A stretch of 64,000 nt of DNA from NCBI RefSeq assembly GCF_037176765.1, contig NC_090028.1:21091234-21155233 (forward strand), in the 5' to 3' direction. The translations under genes and the position numbers were made by a program. This DNA comes from Anolis sagrei (taxonomy: Eukaryota > Chordata > Lepidosauria > Squamata > Anolidae). Shown here piece by piece: positions 13,301-22,900 of the stretch. The notes under the pieces were generated by a model. It was given only the letters and a program-made list of their open reading frames with translations, was not told the DNA's origin and made no database searches. Position 1 is the first letter of the stretch. Every line of letters begins with the position of its first letter.

Positions 13301-16300
13301 CCTGTAGACAGTCCATGCTTCGCAGGCATAGAGCAGGGTTGGGAGGACAATAGCTTTATAGACAAGCACCTTGGTATTCCTATGGATGTCCCGATCCTCA
13401 AACACTCTCTGCTTCATTCGGAAAAATGCTGCACTCACAGAGCTCAGGCAGTATTGTATTTCGGTGTTGATGTTGACTTTGGTGGAGAGGTGGCTGCCAA
13501 GGTAGTGGAAATGATCAACATATTCTAATGTTACACCATTAAGCTGTAGCGCTGGCATTGGAGAGGGGTTGGCTGGTGTCTACTGGAACAACACTTTGGT
13601 TTTCTCGATGTTCAATGACAGGCCGAGCTTCTCGTATGCTTCTGCAAAGGTGTTTAGAGTGGCTTGTAGATCTTCATCTGAATGCGCACAGATGATGTTG
13701 TCATCAGCATACTGGAGTTCTACAACAGATGTTGTTGTAACCTTGGTTTTGGCTTTCGGTCTGCTGAGGTTAAACAGCTTGCCATCTGTCAGATAGATGA
13801 TTTCCACTCCGCTGGGAAGTGTTACTACTACTCAGAGGCTCATCCACAACAAGCTCAGTGCTTTAACCCACTGCACCGTTAGGCGACGTTACGTTAGGCG
13901 ATCCCTCGCTTTCCGAGGATGATTGTCTTCCAGTGTTCTTGTGGGTCCGTATGTGGCTGTGGAGCCCTATTCTTGCTCTGCATCTTCTTCCGCAGTGAGG
14001 GCATTGGTTTCCAGGTGGAAGGTAGTCTCGGTCTCACTGCGCCACTAGGTACTCAAATCATGTTGTGTATCAAATAATAATAATAATAAATAATAATTAG
14101 GTAATAAAATAATAATCAGGTAAGGTAGCAGAATTTTGTTACTTTAACAACAATACCTGGACAAAGAATTCAAACGGATTGAAAAATATGTGAATGGATA
14201 TGGGTTTTAAGCAGAGTAGTGACAGATTGGAGTAATTTTTGCTCTTACAACTCTACAGTGTAACTTACTGGAGCAGTGGTCAGTTGCAGGATGCTCCCAT
14301 TCTTGATTTCTCCACGATTCTACAGAAATAAAACATGATGACAGCATTATTAAAACTCTGCATCTGGTATAGTGTGCAAACAGCCATTGTACTATAATAG
14401 GTAGAATGTTTAACTTGATAAAACCAAGGTTCTAGTGCCCAATGAGCTATGAAACCTAATGAGTTAGCCTGGTCCTGTTACTATTTTTTCCCATCTAATC
14501 TACCATATATTCCGGGGTATTACATGACTGGGGCGATAAGACGACTCCGCAATTTCAGTCCTCTACGCCAGGTAGTTTCTGTCCTCTGCGCCTCGCGTGT
14601 GGTTGACCATGGGCCTCTGGGCTGCTTCCTGCGCCGCCTCCAGAAGGGCCTTCCACGCTGCTCAGGCTGCTCTCCTTCTCCATCTCTGCCTTCCAGCCCC
14701 ATCAAGCCTCGCGAGAAGCGCCTCTTCTCCTGCGACACAAAGTTGTCTCACGGGTGAAGAGGTGCTTCTCGCGAGGCCTGGCCAGGAAGAAGGAGAGCGG
14801 CTTGACCAGCGCGGCAGCCAAGAAGAGAGGAAGGACGGGGAGCCTGCCTGGGAGGCTACCATGAGCCAAGGCAGCAGAGGAGGAGGCGGAGGAGGAGGAG
14901 GGGAGCCCATGGCCAAGGCCATCCACACCAAGAGGCTCTACCGGTAATTTTATTATTATTTTAATTTTATACCCGGGGTACTAGACGACCCCCAAAATTT
15001 TATAAGGTTTTACATGCCTAAAAAGTCGCCTAGCACCCCAGAATATACAGTACCTCTTAAGAAGAAATGTAACCAACTCATGAATAAAAAAAGGAATTAT
15101 TATTATTATTGATTTATTTATTATTTATTTAATTTATTAATTCATTATGCTGCCTTTCTCCCAATACTGGACCCGAGGTGCCTTCTGAAAACAGGACATT
15201 AAAAACATGCTGGGCATGTTTAGCTTGAAGAAGAGAAGGCTGAGAGGAGATATGATAGCCATTTACAAATATGTGAGAGGAAGTCATAGGGAGGAGGGAG
15301 CAAGCTTGTTTTCTGCTTCCCTGGAGACTAGGGCGCAAAACAATGGCTTCAAACTACAAGAAAGAAGATTCCATCTGAACATGAGGAAGAACTTCCTGAC
15401 TGTGAGAGCCGTTCAGCAGTGGAACTCTCTGCCCCGGAGTGTGGTGGAGGCTCCTTCTTTGGAAGCTTTTAAACAGAGGCTGGATGGCCATCTGTCAGGG
15501 GTGATTTAAATGCAATATTCCTGTTTCTTGGCCAACGTGTGGAGAGGGAAGGGTCGGTCTCTAAGAGGGCCCCTCTCGAATGTGGGGTCCCTCAGGGGGC
15601 TGTCCTTTCCCCCGTTGTTTAACATCTAGATGCTACCACTTGCCCAGCTGGTGCGCGGCTTTGGGCTTGAGTGCTATCAGTATGCTGATGACACTCAACT
15701 CATTCTGAGGATGGAAAGCCGACCAGACTCCATACCCGATAATTTCCATCAATGCCTTGAGGCCATTACTGGATGGTTGCGTGCCAGCAGGTTTAGGGTG
15801 AATCCAGCAAAGACAGAGATCCTTTGGTTGGGTCACCCGGACAGAGGAGTGATCCGGTTTGCCTACCCTGGATGGCGTGACATTATGCCCATCATCTTTG
15901 GTAAAGAGTCTGGGAGTCCTTTTAGACCCTCTGCTGACGGAGGCCCAGGCCTCCGCTGTGAGCAGAGACGCATTTTTCCATCTGCGTCAGGCTAGGCGTC
16001 TGGCTCCCTCTCTGTCCAGGGACGACCTGGCCACTGTGATCTTTGGTCATCTCAAGGTTGGACTACTGTAAGGCCCTCTACATAGGCCTGCCTCTATCGG
16101 TGATCCGGAAACTTAAACTAGAGCAAAATGCTGCTGCTCGGCTTCTTGCAGGGGTCCCAGCAAGATGTCAATCTTGCAGCAACTGCACTGGTTGCCAACT
16201 GAGCACCAGATTACCTTCAAAGTGCTGATTCTTAGCTTTAAGGCCTTATATGGCCTGGGGCCGGAGTACCGCCTCACCCCCTACCAACCCCCGAGATCAC

Positions 16301-16911
16301 TCTGTTCAGACGATCAGGATCTCCTTGAAGTTCCCAATTTTAGGACCTTTCACCTGATGTCTACTAGGCGTAGAACATTCACAGTAGTGGCTCCTTACCT
16401 GTGGAATGCCTTGCCAGCGGAAACACGAGCTCTCTGAGATTTACTATCTTTTCGTGGAGCTTGTAAAACTTATTTATTCATTTGAATCTTGCTGATTGAA
16501 AATTTTCTTTGATTTTAAATGTAATGTATCACATATGTATATTGTAAACCAACCCGAGCCTTTGGGGAGTGGCGGTATATACAATTGATTAATAAATAAA
16601 TAATAAATAAATATAAAATCCAGCTGATCTGTTTTAAACTGGATTATATGGCAGTGTAGACTCATATAAAAGCATTATCAAAGCAGATAATGTGGATTGT
16701 CTGCTTTGATAATCTGGATTACATGGCAGTATAGAAGGGGCCTGAAACCCCTTCATAGCCATGCCCCCAATTCCCATCCCAGAAATGCAGCTCAGAATGA
16801 TACCACAGTCAATGGTATCAGTAAATGTTTGTATATTTTTAGGTTTGAAATTATATTGTATTGGTTTTATTATGAGCTACTTTGAGTCTCTTTTTTAGAG
16901 ACAGAGTGGGA

Positions 16912-16949
<38 letters not shown>

Positions 16950-19900
16950 ATAGCCAGTGAGGATCATAGAATCATAGAATCAAAGAGTTGGAAGAGACCT
17001 CATGGGCCATCCAGTCCAACCCCCTGCCAAGAAGCAGGAAGATTGCATTCAAATCACCCCTGACAGATGGCTATCCAGCCTCTGTTTAAAAGCTTCCAAA
17101 GAAGGAGCCTCCACCACACTCCGGGGCAGAGAGTTCCACTGCTGAACGGCTCTCACAGTCAGGAAGTTCTTCCTCATGTTCAGATGGAATCTCCTCTCTT
17201 GTAGTTTGAAGCCATTGTTCTGCCTCCTAGTCTCCAAGGAAGCAGAAAACAAGCTTGCTCCCTCCTCTCTGTGACAGAAGTTTCAGTTTCTCGTCCACCA
17301 GCCCACCCTTGCCTCTCTAGAGGCGCAAGGTAGCAAGACAACACTAGACAATATACCAAACACACCGATTCTGTGATGTATGCTTGCTGGCCGTCCACGT
17401 ACTGAAGGGCATAACGCTCGGAATTATTCAGGTTCCACCTATAGAATCATAGAATAATAGAGTTGGAAAAGACCTCATGAGCCATCCATGTCCAACCCCT
17501 TTCTGCCATGCAAGGGAAAGCACAATCAATGGTTGGAGGAAGATTCAGAAGAAGTAGAGGAACAAATTTGGAATATATATTTTTAAGGATATAAAAAGGA
17601 AAGAAATTAAGAGAATAAAAAACCCAATGTTGAGAAATGTGCTAGAAATTTGGAATAGATACAAGGAAATATTATTATCAGAAAGTTCAACTCTAACACC
17701 AATAATAATGGATAGAAAATCCCCCCCCCCCCAAATTAAAAAAAAACAAACATATTAGATAAAAAATTAAGAGAGAAGAATATAGATAAAATTGGAGATT
17801 GGATAAAAGCCGACCCAACTATAAGCCGAGGCACCTAATTTTACCACAAAAAACTGGGAAAACACATTGACTCAAGTATAAGCTGAGGGTGGGAAATGCA
17901 GCGACTACTGGTAAATTTCAAAATAAAAATAGATGCCAATAAAATTACGAGGGGTATTTTTTAAGTAAGGTCCGTTTTGTTATAGACAATAGTACTTCAC
18001 GTGCATACCGCAATGAACGTGTGCTCAGTTTCCGCTCTGTAGCTAACCTGTACAGTTCTGTTCTGTGCTTTAAAAATGTTTAAGACTATCAACTCACCCT
18101 TCGCATGTGAGGTTCGCTCAGTGATACGGTTTTTGTCAGCAAGGAACCTGCCTGCTGCAGAAATTCATCGACAGATTTGTGAAGTGTACGGTGATACTTT
18201 TATGAGTGAAAGCAAAGTGCGTAAGTGGGTATGACAATTCAAAGATGGCAATGACAATGTCCATGATGAGGACCGCTCCGGTCGCCCTTCTTTGATTACA
18301 GACGATTTGGTGGCTTCAGTTGAAGTGAGGATCCGTGAGAACAGGCGCTTCACAATAACAGGTCTCTCAAACGAATTTCCTGACGTGTCGAGATCAGTGC
18401 TTTACAACATTGTTTCTGAACACCTAAAGTTTAGGAAACTGTGCTCCCGTTGGGTCCCGAAACTCCTAACAGAGGACCACAAAAACCAAAGATTTGAGTG
18501 TGCGATCAAATCAAATCGTCTGTAAGAAGGGCGACCGGAGCGGCCCTCATCATGGATATTGTCACGGCCATCTTTGAATTGTCGTACCCACTTACGCACT
18601 TTACAGTTAGAGCAATGGTTCAAGAATTGGATTAAGATAATGGGAAAGGAGGCAAATTTACGCAAGTTGAACAAATGATACAAAAAGAAAGAGCTACGGG
18701 AGGATACCATAAACTGAAAGGAATAACCAGCAAACTGTATAAGATAATAACTGATATTAAGGGGAGGGGGGGAATAAAGGACGTAACATTAAGAGAGATA
18801 TGGGAGGAAGACCTAGGGATTGGAATAAAAGAAGCGGATTGGGTACAATTATGGGCTCAAATATATTTAAAGAATTTATTGATACGTGTTAAAGAAAATT
18901 ACTGTATATACTCGAGTATAAGCCTAGTTTTTCAGTCCTTTTTTTAGGCTGAAAAAGTCTCCCCCAGCTTATACTCGAGTCAATATTATTTATTATTTTA
19001 CTTTGTTGTTGTTGTTGTTACATTTATTATTTTATTATTGTTGTTATTATTACATTTATTATTTTACTCTATTTATTATTGTTATTGTTACATTTATTAT
19101 TTTACTCTATTGTTATTATTATTTTACTCTATTTATTATTATTGGAGGACATGTAAGCATATTTACATTGAAGGTGGTTAGAATAATGGTTTAATCAAAG
19201 TTAGACAGCCTTACCTTGAATTACAGTTTATGTAAATATTCAAAAACATTTAACCTACTAATGCCTAAATTAATATAATTTTATTGGTATCTATTTTTAT
19301 TTTGAAATTTACCAGTAACTGCTGCATTTCCCACCCTCGGCTTATACTCGAGTCAATACGATTTCCCAGGTTTTTTGGTAAAATTTGCTGCCTCGGCTTA
19401 TATTCGGGTCAGCTTATACTCCAGTATATACGGTATTTATGCAATGGATTTATGGTAACAGAGCAAGTCCCTGCTATTTAAATGTAAATTTTCAATTCTG
19501 CATTTATGAATCTAAGAAGCATATTGCTTTACAAAACCACTTATGCAAAATTTCCATGGGTGCAAATACATATGGTCTCAGAAATATTACAACAGGACTG
19601 AAGACATCAAGTACCCATCTACTCCAACTATGGTAAATTTCTGCATATATGTGCAGGACATTACATGCTATCTAAAAGTGCTTCTGAAATGAGAATCATT
19701 CTTTTGAGGCCCAAAGATGGAGAAAAGGAACAGTTACTCACACATCGCACACCTCTTTCACAACCGCAGACAATGGTTTGGCCTGCAAGTAAAAGCAAAC
19801 AGCATGTGGATACTTCGACAATGAGTTGAGCACCAGATCTGGGAAGAGGAGAGAGCCAAATCCACTTCAGCCCCCGAAATTGTACACACCTCACAAAACA

Positions 19901-22900
19901 CAGCAACAGACCGGATTTTCCTGGAAACGTCAGGGCAAGAAATGAGTACAGGTGGTATATCACATTAAAGCAGAAGTCCCCAAGCGAAGGCCCATAGGCA
20001 ATGCTTATGTGCCCGGTGTTGTCTGGGTATGAATTTCCTAACTCTAATTATTTAAAATTCTCATGATTAGCAGGATAAATTTATGATTGCTAAGTGGTAC
20101 AAGCTTGAATGCATTTTTTTCAGGTTTCCTTACTGTTTATATTTCATTAACTAACAAAGTTGTTTTTGTCGTGTCAGGAGTGACTTGAGAAACTGCAAGT
20201 CGCTTCTGGTGTGAGAGAATTAACCGTCTGCAAGGACATTGCCCAGGGGACGCCTGGATGATTTGATGTTTTTATCATTCTTGTGGGAGGCTTCTCTCAT
20301 GTCCCTGCATGAGAAGCTGGAGCTGATAGAGGGAGCTCATCTGCCTCTCCCCAGATTCGAACCTGCGACCTGTCGGTCTTCAGTCCTGCCAGCACAGGGG
20401 TTTAACCCACTGAGCCACCAGGGGCTCCAGTAACTAAAAAAGTAATTTTCCCATTCATGAGGTTTTATTTATATCTATATCTATATCTATATCTATATTT
20501 CACCTATATCTATATGCATAAATTTTTGTGTGTGTCAGAAGCGACTTGAGCAACAAGCCGCTTCTGGTGTGAGATATATGCCTAAGAAAAGTGAAAATAT
20601 GTATGTGTGTATGTGGTTGGGCTGCCCAATTCCACAGACAGGCTCCCACTTCCACAAACAGCTGAGGAGCCACCAAAAGCCCTCCCTCCAATGACATTTC
20701 AGGTTATAGCGAGCGCCATAAACATATAGCCCAATCCCTGCCAGTGTCCTCCCCAAACACAATACTGCCCGCCACCCAAGGGATGCTTTCATTTGGGGAC
20801 AATTTCATCCTAGATTTTACATTTTTCCTCCACCACAGACATCCCAGTGTTACTTACTCTCTCCATTGGTGTGGAATGATTTATTTATTTTTTCATTTAT
20901 TTACCTTATTTATACCCTTACTTTCTCTACTCTGGGGGGGGGGGGGCTTGAGGTGCCTTACAAATGGCACCTACTGTTGTAGTAGAGCCTGTAAGTAACG
21001 TTGCAAGCAGTAGTATGGGTGCCAGAAGGGGGGAAAGGGTTACTCGCGAGCAGGAGTCAGATGAGGAACAACAGAGGAAAAGGATTCGGGATATACTTAT
21101 GGCACCTACAGATGAGGGCTCATTTGAGTGGTTCTCTGGGAATGATGGGTCAATGAGTGAAGGAGAGGAGGGAGACACAATGGATGGGAATAGGGGAACA
21201 AAGAGGGTTACTCGCGAGCAAGAATCGGATGAGGAGTGACAAAGGAAGAGGATCAGAGATATACTTACAGCACCTACGGATGAGGAATCATTTGAGGGTT
21301 TCTCTGGGGATGATGGGTCACAGAGTGGGGAAAACGGGGAAGACACTGTGGATTGGACTAAGGTAAAGGAAGTGCAAGCTATTTGTGCGGAGCCAACATC
21401 TAGTGATACATTTATGGGATTCTCTGGAAGTGAAGATTGGCAATCAGGGAATACAGCTGAGTCTTGGGGGGATCTAAGTCTTGACAGGAGATGGAGAAGA
21501 TGGAGGGATGGGCGTGGAACCTCACGTGAAGAGTTGGGAGCAGCTGCAAGGGATGATCATGGGGCGGTGGTCAGTTCATCTTCTGATGATGATGATGATG
21601 TATAATAAAAGTGGGTTTGGAAATGGGGAGTCTTTGCAGAAGGCAAGGTGTTGGTATACATTCGTGTATTGGGTACTGTTTGGACTTGTTGCTACCTGTT
21701 CGTGTTCGGCATTGGGTTTGGGATCTGCAGGTTGCAGCTCCTGTCCGTGTGTACTTTCGACTTGGATTCTCGTGAGTGTGGATTTCTCCCTTCCTTGACC
21801 TTGGACCGGTTTGACTACAACGCTGCTTCTGTGGACTTTGGAACTTTGCTACTTTGGATTCCTCTTGCTACGACCCTGGACTTCGTTTGACTACACTTTC
21901 CTCCCTGCGGCTTCTCTGCTTTGTTAACCTTTTTGTGTGACTTTGGAGTACTGTGTTTGTTTTGGTTCTTTTGTCCGGATAACCCGGATTATACTCTTGT
22001 TCACTCTTTTGAACTAGGACTGGTTTTAGCTTTGAGTTTTGACCAGAGGCATTGAGTTAAGTGCCTCTGAATCTTTTTCCTTTGCTTTAATAAACAAATG
22101 GAACTAACTCTGAGTCTGGCCCCTTAATGCGTCTGTGATTCCGACACCTACACAATGCCTCAACACATACAAAATTCACCTAAAATGGTTTGAATTAAAA
22201 TTACAATATAATAAACATGATTAAAATACATTCAAGGTTAAAACACACCATCCAGCGTTCAAGGTCTAAAGCAGTGGTCTCAACCTGTGGGTCCCCAGAT
22301 ATTTTGGCCTACAACTCCCAGAAATCTCAGCCAGTTTACCAGCTGTTAGGATTTCTGGGAGCTGAAGGCCAAAACATCTGGGAACTCACAGGTTGAGAAC
22401 CACTGATCTAAAGCTATTCCATGATCAATTGCACATAATTCCACATTAAGATTACTATATTTGCATGATCCCGCCCACTGCCTCTCCTTTAACCCTTTCC
22501 TACTCTTTTCAACTCTGCCTGCACAACAAACAGAGCAGAACTAATCAGAAAGTAAACCTACTGGAGGCGTTTGGGGGATTAACTCCATATGATGAAAGTT
22601 GTAGTTCACCCTACATCAAGTCAGAGCACTGTGTCCTCCACTGACAATGGACCTAGACCACATTTGGCACATGGACCTGGATCACATTTGGCCCCATGAC
22701 TTAAGAAAAATACTGGAGATGTTTGGAGGGGAATTCACCTTTGTAGGTACTGGGATTTATCGTTCACCTGCAATCAAAGAGCACTCTGAACTCCACTGAT
22801 GATGGTCCTGGACCTAAGTTGGCACACAGAACCACGATGACCAGCTGAAAATATTGGAGCGGTTTGGGGGTGAGAAGATGCGAGCCAATTGTACAAAGGT

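Noticed and set aside
18675-18947. A 90-codon frame as a host exon
   Set aside because: The [14 protein letters not shown] text is L1 ORF2, continuous with the L1 piece before the nested elements.
20964-21605. Acidic repeated frame (TREQESDEE...) as a new host protein
   Set aside because: It sits directly before an LTR-like stretch and a scrap of it recurs at 24.3 kb, so it is treated as part of a broken fossil element.
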